Assembly (NCBI RefSeq): GCF_004341515.1
Contig: NZ_SLZF01000004.1
Coordinates: forward strand, 124,001 to 188,000
Length of the DNA stretch: 64,000 nt
Source: Allobosea sp. BK604
GTDB taxonomy: Bacteria; Pseudomonadota; Alphaproteobacteria; Rhizobiales; Beijerinckiaceae
Direction of reading: 5' to 3'
Shown: piece after piece, positions 1 through 7,991 of the stretch
How the letters are laid out: each line of letters starts with the position of its first letter
How positions within the stretch are numbered: position 1 is the first letter of the stretch
Translations under genes and position numbers: made by a program
Notes under the pieces: model-generated
What the model saw: the letters and a program-made list of their open reading frames with translations, nothing else
Told to the model about the DNA's origin: nothing
The model's database searches: none

Positions 1-1
1 G

Positions 2-670
2 TTCGAGCGCCTGCAGGGCAACGGCGCCGCAATCAGCGAGATGCCTTTGGGCTGGGCGCCGCGCGGCCGCGATTTTCCGCGCCGCAACCGGCTGGTCTCG
101 GGGCTGGCGCTCGGCACGGTCGTGGTCGAGGCCGCGCATAAATCGGGCTCGCTCATTACCGCCCGCTTCGCCAATGAGCAGGGCCGCCAGGTCTTCGCGG
201 TGCCCGGCTCGCCGCTCGATCCGCGCGCCGAAGGCGGCAACCACCTCATCCGCGAAGGGGCGACGCTGTGCTCCGAGGCCTCGCATGTCATCGAGGCGCT
301 TACGCCCCTGCTGCGTCCGGACGCAGCATTTCCGCACGCCACGACCTGGATCCGGGAGGAGGGGCGCGCCGGCGAGGCCGAGCCGCTCTGGGACGAGCTC
401 GACCTGCCCGAGGTCGCCCCGGCGCCGCAGACCGCCACGCTCTCGGCTGCGGATTGGGGCGAGCCGGCTGAAGCGTTGGCGCCGCAGGATGGCGGCGATC
501 TTCTGCGCGTCAGCTTGCTCGGCCTGCTTGGTCCGGCCCCGGTATCGGTCGATGATCTCGTTCGCGCCAGCGGCCGCCCGGCCAGGGATGTCAGCCGGGC
601 GTTGCTCGAGCTCGAACTCGACGGCACGGTCCTGCGCCATCCCGGCGGCACGCTCAGCCGCGCCATCTGA
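2..670 (+). CDS. dprA: DNA-processing protein DprA (3' part)
   Basis: DprA loads RecA onto incoming single-stranded DNA during transformation and recombination. The gene is open at the window edge, so only the last 222 residues are present. They carry the end of the Rossmann-like DprA core ([20 protein letters not shown], then the AVPG and NHLIREGA motifs typical of the family), a low-complexity Ala/Glu linker, and a C-terminal winged-helix domain (from about [11 protein letters not shown] to the end). The C-terminal extension is normal for proteobacterial DprA. The gene converges on a small minus-strand gene with a copy of repeat family A between them. Identification is confident; nothing can be said about the N-terminal SAM domain. 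Confidence 0.93.
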   Translation, partial: FERLQGNGAAISEMPLGWAPRGRDFPRRNRLVSGLALGTVVVEAAHKSGSLITARFANEQGRQVFAVPGSPLDPRAEGGNHLIREGATLCSEASHVIEALTPLLRPDAAFPHATTWIREEGRAGEAEPLWDELDLPEVAPAPQTATLSAADWGEPAEALAPQDGGDLLRVSLLGLLGPAPVSVDDLVRASGRPARDVSRALLELELDGTVLRHPGGTLSRAI

Positions 671-682
671 GTGCGCCAGCCT

Positions 683-785
683 GGAGCATTTTCGAGCGAA
701 GTGGACACCGATTCGCGTGAAGAAAATGCGTCAAAACAAAGGGATAGAGAATTTTCGCGATTCGGAGAAACGCGGAGATGCTCTA
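683..785 (+). repeat. Intergenic repeat family A, full copy 1
   Basis: About 100 bp element beginning GGAGCATTTTCGAGCGAAGT and ending CGCGGAGATGCTCTA, with short inverted ends (AGCAT / ATGCT). Near-identical copies lie at 24898-25000 (opposite orientation) and 55728-55828, with a partial copy at 2719-2762. It fills the space between dprA and the convergent small gene, and its outer edge (TAGAGC read on the minus strand) supplies the TAG stop of that gene. It resembles the mobile palindromic units common in rhizobial genomes. Confidence 0.85.
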
Positions 786-1046
786 TCTGTCGCGCCAGCG
801 CTGTGCCTGCGTGCTGGCTTCCTGCCGGGCCATGTCGAGGAAATAGAACAGGTGCTGCAGTTCGGCCGCGCGTGCCATCACGCCCATCTCGGCGAGCAAT
901 TGCTCGATATAGCGCGCAGCCTCGAAGCGAAGCCAGCGCTGCTGGTCCTGCGGACAATCGAGCGGATCGTTGGCAGGTAGTTGCGGTCTGATGAAAGCCC
1001 CGGCTTCGCCGGAGCGAACGGCCTCGTTCGTGCTCTCGGGCTGCAT
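783..1046 (-). CDS. Small conserved protein, paralogue of the next gene
   Basis: 87-residue predicted cytosolic protein with no recognised domain. Its C-terminal half (residues 44-80) aligns without gaps to the 97-residue product of the gene at 1112-1405, sharing an A-x-YI motif, an AEL motif and the block DMARxEASTQ near the end. This tandem duplication of an unknown helical family is the main support that both are real genes. The stop codon TAG lies at the edge of repeat A. Start taken at the ATG at 1046. Function unknown. Confidence 0.65.
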   Translation of the reverse strand: MQPESTNEAVRSGEAGAFIRPQLPANDPLDCPQDQQRWLRFEAARYIEQLLAEMGVMARAAELQHLFYFLDMARQEASTQAQRWRDR

Positions 1047-1111
1047 GGCATGTCTCTCGCGTGTGCACGGAGAAATCTACAACCTTTGATTTAATGAATC
1101 GTGATCGGCTC

Positions 1112-1405
1112 TTAGTCGAGATCGGTCTTGCTTTTCCGGTTCTCGACCTGGGTCGAGGCTTCGAGCCGCGCCATGTCGATGAAATAGGCCAGTCCCTCCA
1201 GCTCGGCCCCCTGGGCCATCGCACGCAGCTCGATGCACATGCTCTGGATATACTCGGCCACCTTGAGCTGGTGCTGATCCTGCTCGTCCGAGGTCATCGC
1301 GGCGAAGGACAGATCGGAGCGCAGCATCTCCGCCTTGGCTTCCCTGGCTTCGGCATCATTGACGTTTGCTGCTTTTCCGGCCGGCTTCTCGTCTCGCGAA
1401 TTCAT
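1112..1405 (-). CDS. Small conserved protein, paralogue of the previous gene
   Basis: 97-residue protein with a charged, Ala-rich N-terminus (residues 1-40) followed by a likely helical region (44-87) homologous to the neighbouring 87-residue protein: AEYIQSMCIE, then AELEGLAYFIDMARLEASTQ. No signal peptide or membrane segment. It probably forms a two-gene unit with the downstream paralogue (66 bp apart, same strand). The C-terminus is basic and acidic (KSKTDLD). No function can be assigned; the conserved block suggests a small protein-protein interaction module. Confidence 0.68.
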   Translation of the reverse strand: MNSRDEKPAGKAANVNDAEAREAKAEMLRSDLSFAAMTSDEQDQHQLKVAEYIQSMCIELRAMAQGAELEGLAYFIDMARLEASTQVENRKSKTDLD

Positions 1406-1559
1406 GGCGACATGCCTTTCGCAGGCGCCGGAACGGGTCCGCGCGCGACTGTCTCATTTCCAGACAATTGCCAACAAACTGCCGTCCACGCAATCTCTGC
1501 GTGCATGATATTCCAGCTGCAACTGAATTATCCGGGGAGCAAGTTACCCGAGGAGCAGA

Positions 1560-2483
1560 TTACCCGAGGAGAATGATTGCGAGCGGCAGGGTGGCGAGCG
1601 CGAACAGGGTCTGCATCGTCGTGATCTCGGCCATCAGAGGCGCGTCGCCGCCCATGTCGCGCGCCAGGAAATAGGCTGCCGTGGCCGTTGGCACGGAGGC
1701 TGCGATCACGGTGATCGTCAGTGCCGTGCCGGTGACGCCGAATTGCCGCGCCAGCGCCCAGGCGAGCAACGGCATGACCACGAGCTTCAGCAGGATGGCG
1801 AGCACATGCGCGAAGCGCGGCTGCCTGAGCCTGTGGATGTCGAGCCCGGCGCCGACGACGAGCAGCCCGACGCCAAGCGAGGCGCGGCCGAGAATATCGA
1901 CATAGGTGGTGAAGGCGACCGGCAGCAGCCACTGCACCTGGTTGAGCGCGAGGCCGACCGCGGAGGACCAGATGAAGGGGTTGATCGCGATCGAACGCAC
2001 CGTCTCGCCGGTGCTCATCGGCTTGCCGCCGGCATAGCGCGCCAGCACCATGACGCAGAGGACATTGAGCAGCGGAATCATCGAAGCGACGGCGATGGCC
2101 ATCAGCGTCGCGCCCTCGCGCCCATGCAGCCCGGCCGCGAGCGCCAGGGCGACGAAGGTGTTCCACCGCACCGAGCCTTGCAGGATCGAGGTGAAGGCCG
2201 GCCCCTTGATGCCGCCGCGCTCGAGCAGCGGCCGTGTCGCCATCAGGCCGCCTGCGACGAGCAGGATGGCGCAGACCAGGGCAAGCCCCATCGCCAGCAC
2301 CGGCAACTGCCTGAGATCCGCGACGGCGAGCGTGTAGATCACCACGGCTGGGAACAGCACCTGGTAGGTCAGGCGCTCGACCCCTGCCCAATGCGCGGCC
2401 GAGACGAAGCCGCGTTCCTTCAGCGCCCAGCCGGTTGCGAGCACGAGGAAGATGGCGATCAGGCTGTTCAGGATCGGCGTCAT
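1560..2483 (-). CDS. AEC-family (auxin efflux carrier) transporter
   Basis: 307-residue integral membrane permease of the AEC family (PF03547), related to MdcF-type malonate/organic acid carriers. It has about ten hydrophobic segments in the family's usual 5+5 layout, starting MTPILNSLIAIFLVLATGWA. The longest open frame starts 41 codons earlier, but that extension is Pro/Ser-rich and unlike the family, so the ATG at 2483, placing the first helix at the N-terminus, is preferred. Substrate unknown; no neighbour gives a hint. Monocistronic, divergent from the secreted protein at 2795. Confidence 0.85.
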   Translation of the reverse strand: MTPILNSLIAIFLVLATGWALKERGFVSAAHWAGVERLTYQVLFPAVVIYTLAVADLRQLPVLAMGLALVCAILLVAGGLMATRPLLERGGIKGPAFTSILQGSVRWNTFVALALAAGLHGREGATLMAIAVASMIPLLNVLCVMVLARYAGGKPMSTGETVRSIAINPFIWSSAVGLALNQVQWLLPVAFTTYVDILGRASLGVGLLVVGAGLDIHRLRQPRFAHVLAILLKLVVMPLLAWALARQFGVTGTALTITVIAASVPTATAAYFLARDMGGDAPLMAEITTMQTLFALATLPLAIILLG

Positions 2484-2794
2484 GCTGGAACCAGGCTGCA
2501 CGGAAGGCCCTGCCGACAAGCGGAAGCGGAACAATCCGGCAAGGGGAGGGTTGCTGAAGGTGGAGTCGTCATCGGGAGGTGGCACACCTGTCATGACGAC
2601 GCGCACCGGACAAGCGCTTCCAATCGGTACGGGGCTGCGCCTGCCGCAATCCCGCCCTGATTGGTTCAGGCCGCATTCAACCGATTGGCCTGATCATGCG
2701 TCGCAAGTTCTGGCCCGAAGCATTTTCAAGCGAAGTCGATTCCGGTTCGCCTGATGAGGATGCCGAGGCGCCAAGGACCACAGGAGATCAGACA
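2484..2794. other. Divergent intergenic region with partial repeat A
   Basis: 311 bp between the AEC transporter and the secreted Tyr/Gly-rich protein. Positions 2719-2762 hold a shortened, diverged copy of repeat A (AGCATTTTCAAGCGAAGTCG) lacking its 3' half. A ribosome binding site (AGGAG at about 2781) precedes the ATG at 2795. Nothing else recognisable. Confidence 0.6.
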
Positions 2795-3235
2795 ATGGCT
2801 TCGTTGAAGATTGCCGCTATCGCGGTTTTGACGGCCACCTCCATCGGGTCGGCCGCGCTCGTGACACCGGCCTTCGCCGAACAGCGCAGGCCCAGCGTCG
2901 ATGCAGGCCGACTCGACAAGGCTCCGGCCGAGTACAGTCAGTATTACCGCCGTGGCTATTATCGCGGCGGCGGCTGGGGCTACAATCGTGGTGCGGCCGT
3001 CGCCGCCGGCGTCGGCCTCGGCGTACTCGGCGCAGCTGCCATCGCAGCCAATCGCCGCGCCTATTATGGCGACCCCTACTATTACGGTGACGGCTACTAT
3101 GGCGGTGGCTACGCGCCTGTCTACGCCGAGCCGCCGGTCGTCTATGCGCCAGCTCCGCGCTATTACGCGCCGCGCTACGGCTATGGCTACATTCCCGACA
3201 ATATCCGGGATCCGGCCGGCGGCAGCTATCGCTGA
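2795..3235 (+). CDS. Secreted Tyr/Gly-rich protein
   Basis: 146-residue exported protein. Residues 1-29 form a signal peptide (MASLKIAAIAVLTATSIG, cleavage probably after AFA). The mature part is rich in Tyr and Gly (RRGYYRGGGWGYNRG, YYGDPYYYGDGYYGGGY), with a short Ala/Gly/Val-rich hydrophobic stretch between that could insert in a membrane. Such low-complexity proteins are frequent in Hyphomicrobiales envelopes; role unknown. The start at 2795 has AGGAG upstream and gives a proper signal peptide, unlike the longer frame, which reads through repeat A. Followed by another low-complexity secreted protein. Confidence 0.75.
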   Translation: MASLKIAAIAVLTATSIGSAALVTPAFAEQRRPSVDAGRLDKAPAEYSQYYRRGYYRGGGWGYNRGAAVAAGVGLGVLGAAAIAANRRAYYGDPYYYGDGYYGGGYAPVYAEPPVVYAPAPRYYAPRYGYGYIPDNIRDPAGGSYR

Positions 3236-3313
3236 GGCGCAGCTATCGCCCAGGCCTCACCGCTGGGGCGGATAACGTCAACAAAATCTGAACGCCTGAC
3301 ATCTAGGGTCATC

Positions 3314-3348
3314 GGGCCGCTGCCGTCATCGACGGTGGCGGCCCTTTT
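3314..3348 (+). terminator. Rho-independent terminator
   Basis: Stem GGGCCGCTGCCGTC (3314-3327), 3-nt loop, then GACGGTGGCGGCCC (3331-3344), pairing throughout with two G-U pairs, followed by TTTTATT. It ends the transcript of the Tyr/Gly-rich protein. Confidence 0.8.
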
Positions 3349-3413
3349 ATTGAGCGCGCATGAGCGGCGCGGCGCGCGATCCGCAATGGCCGTCGAGACG
3401 ACCTTGGAGAAAG

Positions 3414-3767
3414 ATGATGGAAGGCTCCCTCAAAACGCTGCTGGCCGGTTGCGGCGCACTGGCCCTGGCGGCGCTCTGGTCCGGCACCGCGGCGGCCCAG
3501 TATTACAACGACGGCTATCAGCGCCAGTATGAGCGTCGCGGCTACGAGCGGCCCGGCTACGACCGCGGTTACGACCGTGGCTATGACCGCGGCCAGGATC
3601 GTGGCCAGGATCGTGGCTACGAGCGTTCCCGCCGCGACTATGGCTACGGCAACCCCGGCCGCAGCAACCCGGTCAACCGCATGACGATCGACGAGCAGAA
3701 GCAGGCGCTCAAGAATCACCGCGAAGCGCAGAAGAAGGCGATCAAGCGCGGCTACGTCATCCCGTAA
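3414..3767 (+). CDS. Secreted Arg/Tyr/Asp-repeat protein
   Basis: 117-residue exported protein. The signal peptide (MMEGSLKTLLAGCGALALAA) probably ends at TAAAQ. The mature part is a run of degenerate four-residue repeats (YDRG, QDRG, YERx) over about residues 37-72, then a conserved-looking C-terminus (MTIDEQKQALKNHREAQKKA). Highly charged and probably disordered; perhaps periplasmic or surface-associated. GGAGA lies just upstream of the ATG at 3414. It follows another low-complexity secreted gene but is separated from it by a terminator, so the two are independently expressed. Confidence 0.75.
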   Translation: MMEGSLKTLLAGCGALALAALWSGTAAAQYYNDGYQRQYERRGYERPGYDRGYDRGYDRGQDRGQDRGYERSRRDYGYGNPGRSNPVNRMTIDEQKQALKNHREAQKKAIKRGYVIP

Positions 3768-3791
3768 CGGCACCGCTCGCCGCTGTCATCG

Positions 3792-3822
3792 CGCCGCCGT
3801 GGAAGCCTCCGCGGCGGCGTTT
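3792..3822 (+). terminator. Probable terminator between convergent genes
   Basis: Stem CGCCGCCG (3792-3799) and CGGCGGCG (3812-3819) with a 12-nt loop, followed by a short TTT. It sits between the secreted repeat protein and the convergent ruvX. The T-tract is short, so efficiency is uncertain. Confidence 0.5.
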
Positions 3823-3827
3823 CCATG

Positions 3828-4316
3828 TCAGTCGTCCTGTTCCGGCGGCGCCATGCGCAGCAGCCGGTCGAGCGCGCCCTGCAGGATATAGGCGGCGGCC
3901 ATCTTGTCGACGACCTCGGCGCGCTTGGCCCTGGAGGCATCGGCGTCGAGCAGGGTCCGGGTCACGGCAAGCGTCGAGAGCCGCTCGTCCCAGAAGACGA
4001 TCGGCAGCGAGGTGAGGGGGGCGAGATTGCGGATGAAGGCGCGTGTCGATTGCACGCGCGGGCCTTCCGAGCCATCCATGTTGAGCGGCAGTCCGATCAC
4101 CAGCCCGGCAACCTCGTACTTCGCCGCGATCTTCAGGAGCGCCGCGGCATCGAGACCGAACTTGACCCGCTTGATCGTCTCGAGCGGCGTCGCGATCTGG
4201 CGCTCGACATCCGAGAGCGCGAGCCCGATCGTCTTGGTGCCGAGATCGAGGCCGAGCAACCGCGCTTGGTCGGGCAGGTCCAGGAAGGCTTCGAGCGGCA
4301 CCAGATTGGCTGACAT
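3828..4316 (-). CDS. ruvX: Putative pre-16S rRNA nuclease / Holliday junction resolvase RuvX (YqgF)
   Basis: 162-residue YqgF-family RNase H-like nuclease, which in E. coli processes the 5' end of 16S rRNA. Near the N-terminus is the first catalytic strand, [17 protein letters not shown], with its Asp; the central [14 protein letters not shown] and the DERLST motif with the second acidic residues are both present. The C-terminal [14 protein letters not shown] motif is intact. The ATG at 4316 ([11 protein letters not shown]) is preferred over the longer frame. Downstream of, and co-oriented with, the TctC-type gene, 52 bp away. Confidence 0.92.
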   Translation of the reverse strand: MSANLVPLEAFLDLPDQARLLGLDLGTKTIGLALSDVERQIATPLETIKRVKFGLDAAALLKIAAKYEVAGLVIGLPLNMDGSEGPRVQSTRAFIRNLAPLTSLPIVFWDERLSTLAVTRTLLDADASRAKRAEVVDKMAAAYILQGALDRLLRMAPPEQDD

Positions 4317-4368
4317 GCCGCGCGATAGCACGCGCCGCCCGCTGAGGCGAGCGGCGCGTTCGAGCGAC

Positions 4369-5358
4369 TCAGTTGGCATTCTGCGGCGTCACGCCGGCTG
4401 CCTTGAGCGAGGCGGCCCATTTCGCCACTTCGTCGCCGAAGCGCTTTGTATGGGCGTCGCGGGTCCATTCGGCCTCGGGGAAGGCGCTGGTGCCAACGGC
4501 CTTGAAGCGATCGAGCACCATGGGGTCCTTCAGCGCCGCCTTGAGCGCGCCGTTGAGCTTGTCGAGGACCGGGGCCGGCGTGTTCTTCGGCGCGTAGAGC
4601 CCGTGCCAGATCGTCATTTCGAGATCGGTGCCGGCCTCCTTCGCCGTGGGCGTGTTCGGCAGCACGTCGAGCCGCCCGGTCGAGGTCACCGCATAGGCGC
4701 GGATCTTGTCGCCCTGGATCTGCGGCACGGCGGTGGTCGACTGGTCGCAGAGCACGTCGACCTGGCCGGAAACGAGGTCGTTCATGGCCGGGCCGGTGCC
4801 GCGATAGGCGACCTGCGTGAACTTGGCGCCGAGCGCCTGCGACATCAGCACGGCGCAGAGATGCGAGTTCGAGCCGACACCGGCATGGGCGACGGTCAGC
4901 TTGTCGGCCTGGGCCTTGGCGTAGGGGAAGAAGGCCTTGCCGTCGACCGGGGGCAGGGCGAGCTTGCCGGCCACCACCATCGGCCCGGTATTGACCAGCC
5001 CGACCGGGGCGAAGGCGGTCAGCGTGTCATAGCCGAGATTGCTGTAGAGCGAAGGCGCCGCCGCCAGCGCGAGATGGTGGATCAGCAGCGTGTAGCCGTC
5101 GGCATCGGCCGAGGCGAGGCGCTTGGCGCCGGCCGTGCCGCCGGCCCCGGCGACATTCTCGACCACGACCTGCTGGCTCAGCGTCCGGCCCATATGGTCG
5201 GCGAGGAGGCGGGCGATCACGTCGCTCGGCCCGCCGGCCGCGAAGGGCACGATCAGGGTGAGCGGCTTGGTCGGGAAATTCTGCGCCATGGCCGGGCCGG
5301 CGAGCCCCAGCGCCAACAGGCCGGCAAGCGCAATACGTCTGGTCGTCCTAGCAAACAT
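4369..5358 (-). CDS. TctC/Bug-type periplasmic solute-binding protein
   Basis: 329-residue binding protein of the tripartite tricarboxylate transporter (TTT) family. Signal peptide at 1-25 ending AMAQ, then the family start [20 protein letters not shown] and the [10 protein letters not shown] and [17 protein letters not shown] motifs. The ATG at 5358 is preceded by GGAGGA. It lies directly downstream of the GntR gene on the same strand. The TctA and TctB membrane subunits are not in this window, so it either works with subunits elsewhere or is an orphan, as many Bug proteins are. Proximity to the suy-like genes suggests sulfolactate as ligand; family members also bind other carboxylates. Confidence 0.9.
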   Translation of the reverse strand: MFARTTRRIALAGLLALGLAGPAMAQNFPTKPLTLIVPFAAGGPSDVIARLLADHMGRTLSQQVVVENVAGAGGTAGAKRLASADADGYTLLIHHLALAAAPSLYSNLGYDTLTAFAPVGLVNTGPMVVAGKLALPPVDGKAFFPYAKAQADKLTVAHAGVGSNSHLCAVLMSQALGAKFTQVAYRGTGPAMNDLVSGQVDVLCDQSTTAVPQIQGDKIRAYAVTSTGRLDVLPNTPTAKEAGTDLEMTIWHGLYAPKNTPAPVLDKLNGALKAALKDPMVLDRFKAVGTSAFPEAEWTRDAHTKRFGDEVAKWAASLKAAGVTPQNAN

Positions 5359-5424
5359 TCGTTCCTCCGGTTGTGATTGCACCGCTCTTCGGCGGCTTCA
5401 GGTGAGCGCAGCCCCGTTTCGGGG

Positions 5425-6189
5425 TCAGCGCAAATCGGACAGGTAGTGAGCCTCCTCCGTCAGGCAAAGGCTCAGGCGCCGCTCGACCGGCATGCCGTCG
5501 AGCGCGAGCGCGAGGCGGTCCACCTGCAGGGCGGGAGAGCGCGCGGCGACACCGAGCAACACGGCATCATCGGGGGCAAGCGCGACGGCCTTCAGACGCT
5601 CGCGGGCATGGGCGATGGTGACGCCGTAGCGCGCCGCGTAGAGGCTGTAGAGATTGTTCGGGATCGGATCGACCTCGAGCCCCCGGAACAGCCGCTGCGG
5701 CAGGCTGAGCGTCTCGACGATCAGCGGCGCGGCATCGAAGGAGCGCAGCCGCCGGATGCGGATGACCTTGTCCCGGGCCGGGAGATCGAGCGCCTCGCGC
5801 TCGGCCGCGTCGGCCACCCCCGTCGTCACGCTCAGCACCGCGCTGTCCGGAAAGCGCCGCTCGCCCTGGTCCGGCACCAGCTTGAAGAACTGGAAGAGGA
5901 TGCGCCGCTCGTCATGCTCGGCGACGAAGGTGCCGCGGCCCTGCTTGCGCACGACCAGGTTCTCGGCCGCGAGCTCGTCGAGCGCCTTGCGCACGGTGCC
6001 CTGGCTGACTCCGATCTCGGCGGCGAGCTGCCCCTCGCTCGGCAGGCCTTCGCCCGGCGCCCAGACGCCGTCGACCAGCCGGCGCACGAAGATCGCCTTC
6101 ACCTGCCGATAGAGCGGCCGGAAGCCGAGCGGCTCGGCCATGCCGGGCTCGCCGCCTCGCTCTGCATTTTCGTGCTTGTGCACACTCAT
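5425..6189 (-). CDS. GntR-family (HutC/UTRA) transcriptional regulator
   Basis: 254-residue repressor-type regulator. The N-terminal winged helix-turn-helix (about 25-90: PLYRQVKAIFVRRLVDGVWA, LPSEGQLAAEIGVSQGTVRK) is followed by a UTRA ligand domain (about 105-245). It is transcribed divergently from the suyAB-like operon, and a perfect 14-bp palindrome lies just upstream of its start. Autoregulation and control of the operon in response to sulfolactate or a metabolite is the natural inference. The ATG at 6189 is used; an internal ATG at 6141 would give a protein starting MAEPLGFRPL and is also possible. Confidence 0.9.
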   Translation of the reverse strand: MSVHKHENAERGGEPGMAEPLGFRPLYRQVKAIFVRRLVDGVWAPGEGLPSEGQLAAEIGVSQGTVRKALDELAAENLVVRKQGRGTFVAEHDERRILFQFFKLVPDQGERRFPDSAVLSVTTGVADAAEREALDLPARDKVIRIRRLRSFDAAPLIVETLSLPQRLFRGLEVDPIPNNLYSLYAARYGVTIAHARERLKAVALAPDDAVLLGVAARSPALQVDRLALALDGMPVERRLSLCLTEEAHYLSDLR

Positions 6190-6191
6190 AT

Positions 6192-6205
6192 GTCTTATAT
6201 AAGAC
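6192..6205. promoter_or_regulatory. Candidate GntR operator
   Basis: Perfect 14-bp palindrome GTCTTATATAAGAC, two bases upstream of the GntR start and about 75 bp upstream of suyA. An AT-rich palindrome stands out in this GC-rich DNA. Length, symmetry and position fit an operator for a GntR/HutC dimer; its core may double as a -10 region. Confidence 0.65.
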
Positions 6206-6279
6206 TTAGCCAAACGCAGGTCGAGCCCGATTTTAGTCGAGGGCATCGATCCTGCCGCGAGGATCGAAGGAGGCCAGAC

Positions 6280-6567
6280 ATGAGCAAGCCCCATCTCTTG
6301 GTGCATGAGAAGAAGGATACGGTCGGTGTCGTCGTCGTCGAGGGCCTGAAGGCCGGCACCGACATGCTGTGCGTCGTCACCCACGACAATTCGGATTTCC
6401 ACCTGACCGCCAAGATGGACATTCCGATCGGCCACAAGGTCGCGCTCCAGGACATCAAGAAGGGCGATACGATCTGGAAATACGGCCAGGACATCGGCAA
6501 GGCCGTCGCCGACATCAAGAAGGGCGAGCACCTTCACGTCCACAACGCCAAGACCAAGCGCTGGTAA
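6280..6567 (+). CDS. suyA: Sulfolactate sulfo-lyase small subunit-like (UxaA N-terminal/SAF domain)
   Basis: 95-residue stand-alone SAF domain, the N-terminal piece of UxaA-type dehydratases (altronate dehydratase, about 500 residues when fused). In (2R)-sulfolactate sulfo-lyase the two pieces are separate genes, suyA and suyB, as here. Visible are VHEKKDTVGVVVVEGLKAG, the IPIGHKVALQDIKKGDTIWK block and the C-terminal HLHVHN. AAGGAGG precedes the ATG at 6280. First gene of a five-gene operon whose partners (two 2-hydroxyacid dehydrogenases and a YeiH-type exporter) favour sulfolactate over altronate. Substrate is inferred from context. Confidence 0.8.
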   Translation: MSKPHLLVHEKKDTVGVVVVEGLKAGTDMLCVVTHDNSDFHLTAKMDIPIGHKVALQDIKKGDTIWKYGQDIGKAVADIKKGEHLHVHNAKTKRW

Positions 6568-6634
6568 GCAGCCCGATCCACGACATTCAGGGCTCCCGCC
6601 TCGGTCGAGCCCGCCAAGCTGAGAGGACAACGCC

Positions 6635-7915
6635 ATGTCGATCGTCGCCAATTTCGATCTCGTGAAGGGCAAGCTCGGACGGGTGAAGGGCCGCAAGATC
6701 GAAGCGCCCGAATTCAAGGCCCCGATGGTGAAGCGCCCGAGCGGCCGCAGCCTCGATTCCTTCCACGGCTGGCGCCGTGAGAATGGCCGCGTCGGCGTGC
6801 GCAACCATGTGCTGCTGCTGCCGCTCGACGATCTCTCCAACGCCGCCTGCGAGGCCGTCGCCAACAACATCAAGGGCACGCTGGCCATCCCGCATGCCTA
6901 TGGCCGCCTGCAGTTCGGCGAGGATCTGGAGGTGCATTTCCGCACGCTGATCGGCACCGGCGCCAATCCGAACGTGGCCGCCGTCATCGTCATCGGTATC
7001 GAGGATGGCTGGACCAAGATCGTCGTCGACGGCATCGCCAAGACCGGCAAGCCGGTCGTCGGCTTCGGCATCGAGGGCCATGGCGACATCGCCACCATCG
7101 CCAAGGCGTCCTATGTCGCCAAGGAATTCGTGCAGTGGTCGACCGAGCTGCAGCGCGAGAAATGCGGCATCGAGGAGCTCTGGGTCTCGACCAAATGCGG
7201 TGAGTCCGACACCACCACGGGCCTCTCTTCCTGCCCGACCGTCGGCAACATGTACGACAAATGGATTCCGCGCGGCGTCTACGGCGTCTTCGGCGAGACC
7301 TCCGAGATCACCGGCGCCGAGCATCTCTGCAAGGCCCGCGCCGCCACCCCCGAGGTCGGCGAGCGTTGGTACAAGATGTGGAAGGCCTATCAGGACGACG
7401 TCATCGAGGCGCACAAGACCGACGACCTCTCGGATTCGCAGCCGACCAAGGGCAACATCGCCGGCGGCCTGACCACGATCGAGGAAAAGGCGCTCGGCAA
7501 TCTCGAGAAGATCGGCCGCGAGTGCAAGTTCATCGACATCCTGGAGCCGGCGCAGACTCCGGCGAGCGGGCCGGGCCTCTACTACATGGACACCTCGTCG
7601 GCCGCGGCCGAATGCGTGACCCTGATGGCGGCGGGTGGCTACGTCGTGCACACCTTCCCGACCGGGCAGGGCAATGTCATCGGCAACCCGATCGTCCCCG
7701 TGATCAAGATCACCGGCAACCCGAAGACCATGCGCACCATGCCGGAGCATATCGACGTCGACGTCTCCGGCATCCTGCGCCGTGACCTCACCATCCCGCA
7801 GGCCGGCGACGCTCTGATCCAGAACATCGTGCGCACCGCGAATGGCCGCCTCACCGCGGCCGAGACACTTGGTCACCGCGAATTCTCGATGACCAAGCTC
7901 TATCGCTCGGCCTGA
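6635..7915 (+). CDS. suyB: Sulfolactate sulfo-lyase large subunit-like (UxaA C-terminal domain)
   Basis: 426-residue catalytic subunit of the UxaA/SuyB family (D-galactarate dehydratase/altronate hydrolase C-terminal domain). SuyAB cleaves (R)-sulfolactate to pyruvate and sulfite. The opening [20 protein letters not shown] and conserved Cys residues within [18 protein letters not shown], expected to bind the metal or iron-sulfur centre, are present; the [20 protein letters not shown] and [18 protein letters not shown] segments are typical of the family. It begins 67 bp after suyA with GAGAGG upstream. Altronate-type activity cannot be excluded from sequence alone, but the split subunits and neighbours argue for SuyB. 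Confidence 0.82.
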   Translation: MSIVANFDLVKGKLGRVKGRKIEAPEFKAPMVKRPSGRSLDSFHGWRRENGRVGVRNHVLLLPLDDLSNAACEAVANNIKGTLAIPHAYGRLQFGEDLEVHFRTLIGTGANPNVAAVIVIGIEDGWTKIVVDGIAKTGKPVVGFGIEGHGDIATIAKASYVAKEFVQWSTELQREKCGIEELWVSTKCGESDTTTGLSSCPTVGNMYDKWIPRGVYGVFGETSEITGAEHLCKARAATPEVGERWYKMWKAYQDDVIEAHKTDDLSDSQPTKGNIAGGLTTIEEKALGNLEKIGRECKFIDILEPAQTPASGPGLYYMDTSSAAAECVTLMAAGGYVVHTFPTGQGNVIGNPIVPVIKITGNPKTMRTMPEHIDVDVSGILRRDLTIPQAGDALIQNIVRTANGRLTAAETLGHREFSMTKLYRSA

Positions 7916-7991
7916 TCACACGCTAACGGGCAGGGCGGTCCAATCGGCCGCCCGCCTTCGATCCCTGAATGAACGAGCCCGGAGCGCGTTC

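Noticed and set aside
3540..3640. Short regular repeats resembling a CRISPR array
   Set aside because: They are the in-frame YDRG/QDRG codons of a secreted protein with no spacers.
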